Shown: positions 1 to 7,723 of the stretch, one piece after another | Position numbering within the stretch: the stretch's first letter is position 1 | How the letters are laid out: every line of letters starts with the position of its first letter | Source: an uncultured Collinsella sp. | GTDB lineage: Bacteria; Actinomycetota; Coriobacteriia; Coriobacteriales; Coriobacteriaceae | NCBI GenBank assembly: GCA_905199225.1 | Contig: CAJKFS010000057.1 | Span: 1 to 12,189 of the forward strand | Direction of reading: 5' to 3' | DNA: 12,189 bases | The notes under the pieces: generated by a model | Told to the model about the DNA's origin: nothing | The model's input: only the letters and a program-made list of their open reading frames with translations | Databases searched by the model: none | Program-made: the position numbers and the translations under genes

Positions 1-23
1 AGCTGCGGGAACGTCCTATCCGC

Positions 24-1919
24 TCAATGTGTTCGGCTGAGATCGGAAATCAACCCGGCGACTTCGGCGCCCTTGTCCTCGTCGATAAAGAAGCGCTTGT
101 ACCAGATGAGGAACGTCAGCGTGGTATAGATCTTGCGCTGGTTGAGCGCGCGACCCTCAAAGTGATCGTCAAGCAGTTTCATGAGCGCATCGGTGTCAAA
201 GAAATCAGCAGCCCACGGTGCGGTGAAGTATTCCTTTACGTAGTCGTAGTACTTTTGCTCGCGAAGCCAGAACTTGACCGGTACGGGGAAGCCCACCTTC
301 TTGCGCGTTGCCCACTCGTCGGGCAGCGTGCGGTTGGCGGCGTGACGCAGGACGAGCTTGCAGCCTTCTTCGTTAACACGGTAGTTGGCGGGAATGTGCT
401 CGGCAAACTCCATGACCTTCTTGTCCAGGAACGGGACGCGAAGCTCCAGAGAATGCGCCATGCACATCTTGTCTGCCTTGAGCAGGATGTCGCCCGGCAG
501 CCACATGTTCATATCCAGATACTGTTTCTTGGAAAGCTCGCAGCAGTTGGGAACCTGCTTGTAGTACTCGGCGCACATCTCGGCGGCGTTCTTGCCGGTG
601 TCATAAGCGGGCTTGAGCACCTCGTCGACCTCGGAGGGATCGAACACCTTTGCCTGACCCACATACCAACGCTCGGGAACCTCGGCGCATTTCGTCAGGA
701 AGTTGTGGCCCTTAAAGTAGGGGAGATGCTGAACGAGCGAGCCCAGGGCGCGACGTACGCCGAGCGGCACGCGCTTCTTAAAGGAGCGCATCTCGGGGGT
801 GTCCTCGTACCACTCATAGCCGGCAAACAGCTCGTCGGCACCCTCGCCCGAAAGGACGACGGTGACCTCCTCGGAAGCCATCTGCGCCAGATAGTACAAC
901 GGCACACTGGACAGGTTCGATTGCGGTTCGTCCATGTGATACTGGATATCGGGCAGCGCATCGAAGAACTCGTCGGCGGTAATCATCTTGCGCACATTCT
1001 TGATGCCCAGCTTGTCGGAAAGCTCGGCAGCGTAGTTGGTCTCGTTGAAGTTCTTGTAATCGAAGCCGACAGAATACGTGGTGTCGGGCATGAGACAGGC
1101 GGCGATGTAGCTGGAGTCCACGCCGCCAGAAAGGAACGAGCCCACCTTAACATCGGCGATTCGGTGTGCAGCGACGCTTTCGTGCACAACCTTGTCGCAC
1201 TCGTCCACGTACTCCTCGAAGGTCTTGGAGTTGTCGTCGGTGAAGTCACAGCTCCAGTAACGCTTGATGTCCATGGTGTTGGTCGTCAGGTCATACGTAA
1301 AGCAATGCGCCGGGGCAAGCTTGAACACGCCCTTAAAGAAGGTCTCCTCCGTGGCGGGGAATTGCAGCGTCAAGTAGGGGCGTAGCGCGTCGTGGTTGAC
1401 AGCCTTCTCAAACTTGGGATGGTCCAGGAAGCTCTTGATCTCGGAGCCAAACAGCAGTGAGCCATCGGATGCCTGGTAGTAATAAAACGGCTTGATACCA
1501 AAGATGTCGCGAGCGCCGAAGAGTTTGTTCTTGTTCTGGTCGTGAATCACGAACGCGTACATGCCGCGTAGGCGGTTGACCAGGTCCTCGCCCCACTCCT
1601 CGTAACCGTGTACCAGGACCTCGGTATCGGCGTTGCAGTGGAAGGCGTAGCCGGCTGCCTCCAGCTCGGCGCGAAGCTCCTGGAAGTTGTAGATCTCTCC
1701 GTTGAAGACAATCGTGACCTTGCCGTCGTCGCTCGACATGGGCTGAGCTCCAGCTTCGGAAAGATCGAGAATCGAAAGACGACGGAAGCCAAGGGCAACG
1801 TTGTCGACGATATGCTGGCCGCCCATATCGGGACCACGGTGGATGATGCGATTCATCATGGCCGTGAGAACCAGCTCACTCTGTTCATCTGTACCGGTAA
1901 AACCGACAAAACCGCACAT
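24..1919 (-). CDS. asnB: Glutamine-hydrolysing asparagine synthetase (AsnB)
   Basis: Makes asparagine from aspartate, using glutamine as amino donor and ATP, in the cytoplasm. The chosen start gives a 631-residue protein beginning MCGFVGF, which places the nucleophilic Cys2 of class II glutamine amidotransferases at the mature N-terminus. A good ribosome site (AGAAAGGA) lies just upstream. The frame stays open 57 codons further, but that start would bury the catalytic cysteine. The N-terminal amidotransferase domain (about 1-200) includes NGEIYNF. The synthetase domain carries the PP-loop SGGVDS at 264-269 and the GADELFAGYEWY segment. Length matches Bacillus AsnB (about 632, from memory). 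The gene is divergent from a MurE-like ligase. Some lactobacillal AsnB homologues amidate peptidoglycan precursors, so a wall role is possible but is not shown by the sequence. Confidence 0.95.
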   Translation of the reverse strand: MCGFVGFTGTDEQSELVLTAMMNRIIHRGPDMGGQHIVDNVALGFRRLSILDLSEAGAQPMSSDDGKVTIVFNGEIYNFQELRAELEAAGYAFHCNADTEVLVHGYEEWGEDLVNRLRGMYAFVIHDQNKNKLFGARDIFGIKPFYYYQASDGSLLFGSEIKSFLDHPKFEKAVNHDALRPYLTLQFPATEETFFKGVFKLAPAHCFTYDLTTNTMDIKRYWSCDFTDDNSKTFEEYVDECDKVVHESVAAHRIADVKVGSFLSGGVDSSYIAACLMPDTTYSVGFDYKNFNETNYAAELSDKLGIKNVRKMITADEFFDALPDIQYHMDEPQSNLSSVPLYYLAQMASEEVTVVLSGEGADELFAGYEWYEDTPEMRSFKKRVPLGVRRALGSLVQHLPYFKGHNFLTKCAEVPERWYVGQAKVFDPSEVDEVLKPAYDTGKNAAEMCAEYYKQVPNCCELSKKQYLDMNMWLPGDILLKADKMCMAHSLELRVPFLDKKVMEFAEHIPANYRVNEEGCKLVLRHAANRTLPDEWATRKKVGFPVPVKFWLREQKYYDYVKEYFTAPWAADFFDTDALMKLLDDHFEGRALNQRKIYTTLTFLIWYKRFFIDEDKGAEVAGLISDLSRTH

Positions 1920-2219
1920 GCAAGATCCTTTCTGCTGACGGCTCAGGTGTACTGCCGCAAGGATCGCGGCAGCTGATGTCAAATAATCTTTACTATCATG
2001 CCAATCTTTTGTTTCGTGATAGGGCATAAGCGCCGAGCGAACCGAAAAAACCACGGCGTGACTCGTCCGGGCTTCCGGTAGCGGTTCCAAGATTTAGCAA
2101 TCTGTGCCCGATACAAGATTGGGCGGCATATTACGATGGCTGCTAGTATTGAAAGGGTTTTGTTGAATCGGTTTGGTCTCGAGGCAATTGAGGCTGGGCT
2201 TAGCGAGAGAGGTCTTTGT
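1920..2219. other. Divergent intergenic region between asnB and the MurE-like gene
   Basis: This 300-base spacer must hold the start signals of both divergent genes. On the asnB side there is an AT-rich stretch at about 1976-2015 that includes TTGACA (1982-1977, minus strand), but no convincing -10 box sits 16-18 bases from it. On the other side TTGGGC and TAGTAT lie 19 bases apart (about 2124-2154), a weak candidate. Apart from the asnB leader structure, I see no repeat or small gene. Confidence 0.5.
1924..1972 (-). promoter_or_regulatory. asnB leader with two mutually exclusive hairpins, one covering the ribosome site
   Basis: Read in the asnB direction, the leader contains CTGCCGC and GCGGCAG (1972-1966 and 1958-1952), a perfect 7-bp stem with the 7-base loop GATCCTT. 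That loop is perfectly complementary to AAGGATC (1930-1924), which contains the Shine-Dalgarno site. In the alternative fold GATCCTT pairs with AAGGATC, and GCGGC (1958-1954) pairs with GCCGT (1942-1938) with one wobble. The two folds share bases, so they exclude each other. This resembles a translational switch, or a loop-to-ribosome-site pseudoknot. I recognise no known riboswitch family and see no obvious ligand-binding domain. The pairing is seen in the sequence; regulation is inferred. Confidence 0.4.
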
Positions 2220-3737
2220 ATGTCGAGTCCGACACAAGAGAAGCTAACTCTGATGCGCTATATAGAGTTGCTCGAGGAAGATGACCTTGTTGTTTCCAAA
2301 CCGAGCGCTTCGTGCGACCAGCGCATTGAGTTTGCAACTGATGACTCGCGCCAGGTGCGTCCGGGCACGTTGTTTGTCTGCAAGGGCCGTACGTTTAAGC
2401 GCGAGTACCTGCTTTCGGCAATCTCCGATGGCGCCGTGGCCTACGTTTCCGAGGTCGATTACGATGTTGATCTTCCCGCGGTGATTGTGAGTGATATTCG
2501 TCGCACGCTCGCCGTGGTGGCAGATGCCTTTTATGGGCACCCGTCGGGTAAGGTGAAGGTCTGCGCCTTTACAGGCACCAAGGGCAAGTCGACCTGTAGC
2601 TTTTATCTGCGCGGCATTCTCGCCAACGAGGCCAAGCTTACGGGCTGTCATCGACCCGCTCTTAATACGGGCATTGAGTTCGACGACGGCATCGAGACGG
2701 GCCCTTCCAAACTGACGACCCCCGAATCCTTCATGCTGCAGTCTCGCATCGCGCATGCTGCGGAGGCGGGTGCCCCGTGGCTGGTTATGGAGGCATCGAG
2801 CCAGGGCCTCAAATACGAGCGCACGGGCAAGATCGCCTTTGAAGTCGGCGCCTTTACCAATATCGGCGAGGATCACATTTCGCCGATTGAGCATCCGACG
2901 CTCGAGGATTACTTTGCCAGCAAGCTCAAAATTTTCTCGCAGAGCCGTTTTGCCGTGGTCAATCTCGATATGGATAAAGTCGATCGTGTGCTCGAGGCGG
3001 CATCTCGTTGCGAACGTACGGTGACGTTCTCCCTGACCGACGAGCGTGCCGACGTGCTTGCGCTGGCGATTCGCAATGGTGACTGCGGCGTGGTGGCAAC
3101 GGTGCGCACGCCCCGCTTTACGCGCGACATGGTGATTCCCACGCCGGTTAAATTCAATGTGTCCAACGCGCTTGCCGCTATTGCCTGCGCCGAGGCCCTG
3201 GGCATTTCCGAAGAGGGTATCGTCCATGGCTTTGAGGGCGTCTTCGTTCCCGGCCGTATGGAGCTCTATCCGTCCGTATCGGGCAAAATCTTGGGCGTCG
3301 TCGATTTTGCACATAACGGCATGAGCCTCGAGACACTTCTGCGCGACTTGCGCGAGAACTATCCCGAGCGCGAGCTGGCGGTTGTATTTGGCGCTACGGG
3401 CGGTAAGGGTGTCGATCGACGCACCACGATGGGCATCGCCGCTGGCAAGTATGCCGACCGAATCGTGATTACCGAGGATGACCCCGGCCCCGAGGATGTC
3501 GAGGATATTTGCGCCGAGATCGCGCGCAACGTTCAAGCGCAGGGAAATGATAACTGGCAAATCGTGACTGATCGCGTTGCCGCTATCGAGACTGCCGTGC
3601 GCGAGACCGTCCGTCCTGCCGTGGTCATCGTGACCGGTAAGGGCGAGGAAGAGTGTATGCTGCGCAAGAACGGACCCGAGCCTTGTGAGCGCGACGGTTC
3701 GATTCTCAAGCGCACCCTTGCGGCGTACGATGCCTAA
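2220..3737 (+). CDS. murE: MurE-like Mur ligase (UDP-MurNAc-L-Ala-D-Glu : diamino acid ligase family)
   Basis: An ATP-dependent amino acid ligase of the Mur family, expected to add the third residue to the UDP-MurNAc dipeptide in the cytoplasm. An N-terminal nucleotide-binding domain contains a DDSRQVRPGTLFV segment. The central ATPase domain has P-loop FTGTKGKST (K123). YFASKLKIF carries the lysine that is carbamylated in Mur ligases (K235). The C-terminal domain has GATGGKG and GKGEEE. The position of the DNPR motif of meso-diaminopimelate enzymes reads DDPG (420-423), and the usual SSHAL reads SSQGL, so DAP is probably not the substrate. Lysine or ornithine is more likely. It resembles the divergent MurE2 type I recall from lactobacilli. 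The start at 2220 has GAGAGG 7 bases upstream and gives 505 residues. The upstream ATG at 2136 has a poorer site and would add 28 residues. Another MurE elsewhere in the genome is possible. Confidence 0.85.
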   Translation: MSSPTQEKLTLMRYIELLEEDDLVVSKPSASCDQRIEFATDDSRQVRPGTLFVCKGRTFKREYLLSAISDGAVAYVSEVDYDVDLPAVIVSDIRRTLAVVADAFYGHPSGKVKVCAFTGTKGKSTCSFYLRGILANEAKLTGCHRPALNTGIEFDDGIETGPSKLTTPESFMLQSRIAHAAEAGAPWLVMEASSQGLKYERTGKIAFEVGAFTNIGEDHISPIEHPTLEDYFASKLKIFSQSRFAVVNLDMDKVDRVLEAASRCERTVTFSLTDERADVLALAIRNGDCGVVATVRTPRFTRDMVIPTPVKFNVSNALAAIACAEALGISEEGIVHGFEGVFVPGRMELYPSVSGKILGVVDFAHNGMSLETLLRDLRENYPERELAVVFGATGGKGVDRRTTMGIAAGKYADRIVITEDDPGPEDVEDICAEIARNVQAQGNDNWQIVTDRVAAIETAVRETVRPAVVIVTGKGEEECMLRKNGPEPCERDGSILKRTLAAYDA

Positions 3738-3771
3738 GACCAGAAGCCCCTTCTACGTAAATGGAGTGACC

Positions 3772-4683
3772 ATGTCCCACAATACCCTGCCGACCGTCGC
3801 TGAGCTTTCGGGCGAGATGCGCGAGCGTCTTGCCAAGGTTAAGTACGTCTTTACCGACCTGGACGCCACGATGCTCGCACCCGGCTCGTGCGTGCTGCGC
3901 GATAACGACGGCAATCCCTCGACCAAGCTCGTCGAGGCGGTTGTCGCGCTCGCTCGTGCCGGCATCCAGGTGGTCCCCACCTCGGGTCGCAATCGCACCA
4001 TGATCCACGAAGACGCCCGCGTGCTCGGCCTCAACTCCTACATCGGCGAGATGGGCGGCCTGGTTATGTACGACCTCAAGGCCAACGATTGGGAGTACCT
4101 GACGGGCGACATGCCCTACGACCCCGCCTGCGGTCTCACGCCGCACCAGGTGATTGAGCAGACCGGCGTGTGCGAGAAGATCCTTGCCCGCTGGCCGCGT
4201 AAAATCGAGTACCACAACGACATGTCGACCGGCTACAAGTACCGTGAGGTCACCGTCGGCATGCGCGGCGATGTGCCCGACGATGAGGTTCAGGCCATTC
4301 TTGACGAGGCCGGCTGCGGCCTGGTCTGGGCCTGCAACGGCCATCTGACGCATCTGTCCAAGCCGACGACGCTCGAGCTCGAACGCGTCGAGGATGGCCG
4401 CGCGTTTAACATCAATCCCGCCGGCCTCAACAAGGGCGTTGCCATCGCACGTTTCTGCGAGCACCTGGGTATCGAGCGCGAGGAGACGCTGGCGCTCGGC
4501 GATTCCGAGTCCGACTTCTACATGGCTGACCACGTGGGCACGTTCTGCCTGGTCGAGAACGGTTTGACCAGCGCCGGCGCGCCCGAGTTCCTGGATACCT
4601 GCGATAACGCCTACGTCACGCGCGGCAAGATTGTCGACGGCTGGGCGGCAACGGCAGAGCTGCTCGTCGCGGCTCGTTCGTAG
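3772..4683 (+). CDS. HAD-superfamily phosphatase (Cof/MPGP-like)
   Basis: A 303-residue cytoplasmic hydrolase of the haloacid dehalogenase superfamily. Motif I is FTDLDATML, with nucleophile D29 and acid/base D31. Motif II is PTSGR, the motif III lysine is K221 in NKGVAIA, and motif IV is LGDSESD (D244, D248). The roughly 160 residues between motifs II and III fit a type II (Cof or mannosyl-3-phosphoglycerate phosphatase-like) cap. The usual DxDGT glycine is alanine here. The start at 3772 has GGAG 6 bases upstream. An in-frame ATG at 3730 overlaps the end of the MurE-like gene but has no ribosome site. It lies 34 bases after that gene and 53 before murI, so it is probably co-transcribed with wall genes. 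The substrate cannot be read from the sequence and is probably a sugar or polyol phosphate. Confidence 0.85.
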   Translation: MSHNTLPTVAELSGEMRERLAKVKYVFTDLDATMLAPGSCVLRDNDGNPSTKLVEAVVALARAGIQVVPTSGRNRTMIHEDARVLGLNSYIGEMGGLVMYDLKANDWEYLTGDMPYDPACGLTPHQVIEQTGVCEKILARWPRKIEYHNDMSTGYKYREVTVGMRGDVPDDEVQAILDEAGCGLVWACNGHLTHLSKPTTLELERVEDGRAFNINPAGLNKGVAIARFCEHLGIEREETLALGDSESDFYMADHVGTFCLVENGLTSAGAPEFLDTCDNAYVTRGKIVDGWAATAELLVAARS

Positions 4684-4736
4684 CGCGGCCCTATAGTTCT
4701 GAGCCATATCTTTTCGAGAGAGAATCTGGTGAGGTA

Positions 4737-5621
4737 ATGTCCGATATCGAGAATCTGGCTGGCGACACACGTCCCATTGGCGTGTTCGATTCTGGTCTGG
4801 GCGGTCTGACGGTTGCACGCGCCATCGCAACGGCGTTGCCGCACGAGTCCGTCTACTACTTTGGCGACACCAAGCGCTGCCCCTACGGCACCCGCACCGA
4901 GGACGAGGTGCGCTCGTTTGCACTGCAGGCGGGCCGTTGGCTGTCGAAGCACGACGTCAAGATCATGGTCATCGCCTGCAATACGGCGACCGCTGCGGCC
5001 TTGCGTTTGGCCCAGCAGGTGCTCGACGTCCCCGTCATCGGCGTGATCGCACCGGGCGCACGCGCGGCAATCAACAGCACCCGCACGCGCCGGGTGGGCG
5101 TGCTCGCCACCAACCTCACCATTCGCTCAGGTGCTTACACGCGTGCCATTCAGGACCTGGATGCCGGCGTCGACGTATACGGCTGCCCTGCCTCGAGCTT
5201 TGTCGAGGTCGTTGAGCACGAGCTCGCCTCGGGCGCACATCTGCAAGAGCAGTGGCTCGAGAACGAGGACATCTTTGATACGCCTGCCGTACGCGCGCTG
5301 GTCGGCGCCACGGTTGAGCCGCTGCGCGACCACGGCATCGATACCGTGGTACTCGGCTGCACGCATTTTCCGCTGCTCGTGGGGCCTATTCGCCATGCGC
5401 TGGGTCCCGGAGTGCGCGTGGTGAGCTCCGCCGAGGAGACCACGCGCGAGCTGACCGGTATTCTCACGCGCCGCGAGCAGCTGGCGGGCGACGCGGCCGA
5501 GCCGCAGCATCGTTTTGCAACGACGGCCGATAACATTGCTGAGTTTGCGGTGGCGGGCAGTTTTATCTTTGGCCAGCCGCTCAAAAGCATTGAGCATATC
5601 GATATCGACGAACTGAAATAG
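4737..5621 (+). CDS. murI: Glutamate racemase
   Basis: Interconverts L- and D-glutamate without a cofactor and supplies the D-glutamate of peptidoglycan. All family signatures are present: VFDSGLGGLTV (D18), YFGDTKRCPYGTR, IACNTATAAAL with catalytic Cys81, and LGCTHFPLL with catalytic Cys208 and the following histidine. At 294 residues it is slightly longer than the usual 260-270. About a dozen extra N-terminal residues precede the first conserved strand. A GGTGAGG lies very close to the ATG and GAGAGAG lies further upstream, so the ribosome site is not ideal, but no better start precedes the conserved FDSG. The order murI-rph-rdgB resembles racE-rph-ysnA of Bacillus (from memory). Confidence 0.96.
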   Translation: MSDIENLAGDTRPIGVFDSGLGGLTVARAIATALPHESVYYFGDTKRCPYGTRTEDEVRSFALQAGRWLSKHDVKIMVIACNTATAAALRLAQQVLDVPVIGVIAPGARAAINSTRTRRVGVLATNLTIRSGAYTRAIQDLDAGVDVYGCPASSFVEVVEHELASGAHLQEQWLENEDIFDTPAVRALVGATVEPLRDHGIDTVVLGCTHFPLLVGPIRHALGPGVRVVSSAEETTRELTGILTRREQLAGDAAEPQHRFATTADNIAEFAVAGSFIFGQPLKSIEHIDIDELK

Positions 5622-5676
5622 ATATAAGGTCACCGACCAAAGGCTCACGTTCACCTTTTGCCGAAAGGATATTTCT

Positions 5677-6402
5677 ATGGAGTACATGCAGGTCAATCGC
5701 GCCAACGACCGCGCCGCCGATGAGCTGCGCCCCATCAAGCTTACTCGCGGTGTCATGAAGCACGCCCACGGTTCGTGCCTGGCCGAGTTTGGCGATACGC
5801 GCGTGCTGTGCGCTGCCACCATCGAGGAGGGCGTGCCGGGCTGGCGCAAGGGCGCCAAGGCCGGTTGGGTAACGGCGGAGTATGCCATGCTGCCGGCATC
5901 GACCGGCAAGCGCTGCAAGCGCGAGCACGCCAACCGCAAGGGTCGCTCCATGGAGATTGAGCGTCTGATCGGCCGCAGCCTGCGCACCGTCGTCAACATG
6001 AAGGCGCTCGGCGAGTACACCGTCACCGTCGACTGCGACGTGATTCAGGCAGACGGCGGCACGCGAACGGCGAGCATTACCGGCGCCTGGGTGGCGCTGC
6101 ACGACGCCCTTGCCATGTGGGTCGAGGCGGGTAAGCTCGAGCGCATTCCGCTCACGGGCCAGGTCGCCGCGATTTCCATGGGCGTTGTCGACGGCAACAC
6201 CCTGCTCGACCTGGATTATTCCGAGGACAGTCATGCCGAGGTCGACATGAACCTTGTCGCCACCGATACCGGTGAGATGATCGAGCTTCAGGGCACTGGC
6301 GAGCAGGCGCCCTTCGACCGCAAGCGCCTCAATTCCCTGCTCGATTTGGGCGACAAGGGCATTGCCGAGCTCATCGAGCTCCAGCGCCAAGCACTCGCCT
6401 AA
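5677..6402 (+). CDS. rph: Ribonuclease PH
   Basis: A phosphate-dependent 3'-to-5' exoribonuclease that trims tRNA 3' ends after endonucleolytic cutting. The 241 residues match the usual length of about 238-245. Recognisable segments are DELRPIKLTRG, GSCLAEFGDTRVLC, TAEYAMLPAST, RSMEIERLIGR and DCDVIQADGGTRTASITGA; the last contains the phosphate-binding arginine region. GAAAGGA lies just upstream of the ATG. It sits 55 bases after murI. The tRNA-Pro in this window encodes its own CCA end, so Rph would be needed only for trailer trimming there. Confidence 0.97.
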   Translation: MEYMQVNRANDRAADELRPIKLTRGVMKHAHGSCLAEFGDTRVLCAATIEEGVPGWRKGAKAGWVTAEYAMLPASTGKRCKREHANRKGRSMEIERLIGRSLRTVVNMKALGEYTVTVDCDVIQADGGTRTASITGAWVALHDALAMWVEAGKLERIPLTGQVAAISMGVVDGNTLLDLDYSEDSHAEVDMNLVATDTGEMIELQGTGEQAPFDRKRLNSLLDLGDKGIAELIELQRQALA

Positions 6403-6411
6403 CCTATCAAA

Positions 6412-6458
6412 AAGGGACAGGTTTATTTTGGCAGGTTTTATCTGCGGAAACGCCAAAG
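6412..6458. repeat. REP-like imperfect hairpin downstream of rph
   Basis: After rph lies a GGGACAGGTTTATTTT stretch that runs into a hairpin: TTTGGC (6427-6432) pairs with GCCAAA (6452-6457), then after a 2-base bulge GTTT (6435-6438) pairs with AAAC (6448-6451). It has no terminal T-run, so it is not a standard terminator. The GGGACAGGTTTATTTT wording reminds me of short dispersed intergenic repeats near REP-associated transposases, but only one clear copy is present here. The rest of the rph-rdgB gap (6459-6548) holds a GCCGAG/CTCGGC pair (6492-6497, 6515-6520) and the rdgB ribosome site. Confidence 0.35.
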
Positions 6459-6548
6459 CATAAGGCTGCCGTTGATTGAGAGGGGAGAGAGGCCGAGGTC
6501 CTCGTCGTCCTCAACTCGGCATTGCTATAGAGACAAAGGAGGCCACTC

Positions 6549-7190
6549 ATGGCACTTGAGAAGATCGACATCGACACCCTCGACCCGGCGGCGACCATCG
6601 TCGTGGCAACGGGCAACGCTCATAAGCTCACCGAGATCGAGGCCATTTTGGGCAAGGTTATGCCCGAGGTTCGCTTTGTGGCGCTCGGTCAGCTGGGCGA
6701 TTTTGAGGACCCCGAGGAAAACGGCACGACGTTTTTGGAGAACGCCATCATCAAGGCGCAGGCTGCCGTCGAAGAGACGGGGCTCATGGCCATTGCCGAC
6801 GATTCGGGCCTGGTCGTCGACGCGCTGGACGGTGAACCCGGTGTGTATAGCGCGCGCTACGCGGGCGTTCACGGCGACGATGCCGCCAACAATGCCAAAC
6901 TGCTCGTGAATCTGGAGGGCGTGGCCGACGAGGACCGCACTGCGTGCTTTATGAGCGTCGTCGCGCTCATCGACACGGACGGTTTGGTCACCTATGGTGA
7001 GGGCGCCTGCGAGGGCGTTATCGCACACGAGGGTCGCGGCGATCACGGCTTTGGCTACGACCCGCTGTTCCTGCCGGTCGACACGCCGGGCAAGACCATG
7101 GCCGAGCTGACGGCGGACGAGAAGAACGCCATCAGCCATCGATTCCATGCGCTCGAGCACCTATCCGCCAAACTGACGGGCGAGGAGTAG
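6549..7190 (+). CDS. rdgB: RdgB/HAM1 family XTP/dITP pyrophosphatase
   Basis: Hydrolyses non-canonical purine nucleoside triphosphates (dITP, XTP, ITP) to monophosphates and so keeps deaminated bases out of DNA and RNA. Family motifs are VVATGNAHKLTEI near the N-terminus, ADDSGLVVDALDGEPGVYSARYAG with the catalytic aspartates D84/D85, the FGYDPLF segment, and ISHR near the C-terminus. The 213 residues exceed the usual 195-205 by a short N-terminal extension. A strong AAAGGAGG lies 6 bases before the ATG, supporting this start. The stop codon is 3 bases before the dtd start, so the two are probably translationally coupled. Confidence 0.96.
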   Translation: MALEKIDIDTLDPAATIVVATGNAHKLTEIEAILGKVMPEVRFVALGQLGDFEDPEENGTTFLENAIIKAQAAVEETGLMAIADDSGLVVDALDGEPGVYSARYAGVHGDDAANNAKLLVNLEGVADEDRTACFMSVVALIDTDGLVTYGEGACEGVIAHEGRGDHGFGYDPLFLPVDTPGKTMAELTADEKNAISHRFHALEHLSAKLTGEE

Positions 7191-7193
7191 GCC

Positions 7194-7640
7194 GTGCGTG
7201 CGGTGGTGCAGCGCGTGCTCAACGCCGGCGTGACGGTCGACGGCGAGTGCGTGGGCAAAATTGGGCGCGGCTATCTGGTACTGCTGGGCGTGGGTCACGG
7301 CGACACGCGCGCTGAGGCCGATAAGCTGTGGGGCAAGCTCCGGGGCTTGCGCATTAACGAGGACGAGAACGGCAAGACCAACCTGGCACTTGCCGATGTC
7401 GACGGCGAGGTTCTCGTGGTGTCGCAGTTCACGCTGTTCGCCGATTGCCGTCACGGCCGCCGTCCATCGTTTACGGATGCCGGCGCCCCCGATGTCGCCA
7501 ACGAGCTCTACGAGTACTTCCTGACGCTTGTGCGCGAGGACGTCGAGCACGTGGCGCATGGCATCTTCGGCGCCGACATGAAGGTCGACCTCGTCAACGA
7601 CGGTCCATTCACCATCGTCCTCGATACCGATAGTCTGTAA
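7194..7640 (+). CDS. dtd: D-aminoacyl-tRNA deacylase
   Basis: Removes D-amino acids (and glycine mischarged on tRNA-Ala) from tRNA, a proofreading step in the cytoplasm. The protein is 148 residues, the normal size, and begins MRAVVQRV as in the family. Both active-site motifs are present: SQFTLF (77-82) and NDGPFT (135-140), with the Gly-cisPro pair at 137-138. The family consensus allows V or F after GP. The start is GTG at 7194, with GAGGAG inside the end of rdgB as ribosome site. The neighbouring murI makes a D-amino acid, so a D-aminoacyl-tRNA editor fits the context, although dtd is widespread regardless. Confidence 0.96.
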   Translation: MRAVVQRVLNAGVTVDGECVGKIGRGYLVLLGVGHGDTRAEADKLWGKLRGLRINEDENGKTNLALADVDGEVLVVSQFTLFADCRHGRRPSFTDAGAPDVANELYEYFLTLVREDVEHVAHGIFGADMKVDLVNDGPFTIVLDTDSL

Positions 7641-7673
7641 GTAGTCAATTTGGGACCGGGCTTTTTTAGCTAC

Positions 7674-7703
7674 TTGCGTATGGCCACAACAGGGTGCTAT
7701 AGT
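7674..7703 (+). promoter_or_regulatory. Probable sigma-70-type promoter for veg-ispE
   Basis: TTGCGT (7674-7679) and TATAGT (7698-7703) are separated by 18 bases and match the housekeeping consensus at four and five of six positions. Transcription would start near 7710, giving a leader of about 60 bases before veg. No clear terminator for the upstream dtd transcript precedes it, so some readthrough is possible. Confidence 0.55.
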
Positions 7704-7723
7704 ATTAGAGTTTTGTCTATCTT

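Noticed and set aside
2244..3560. A 438-codon minus-strand frame opposite the MurE-like gene, and similar long frames opposite asnB (27-1385), the HAD gene (3706-4923) and rph (5581-6456)
   Set aside because: All lie opposite well-supported genes and show no family motifs. They are typical antisense frames in GC-rich DNA.
4692..4697. TATAGT as a -10 box for murI
   Set aside because: The sequence 17 bases upstream is GCGGCT, with no -35 likeness. The similarity to other TATAGT boxes here may be chance.
6526..6531. TATAGA as a -10 box for rdgB
   Set aside because: No -35 box lies at a suitable distance, and the start point would fall inside the ribosome site.
7639..7675. AAGTAG/CTACTT hairpin after dtd enclosing a T-run
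   Set aside because: The T-run lies inside a 25-base loop instead of after the stem, so it is not a terminator. The short stem may be chance.
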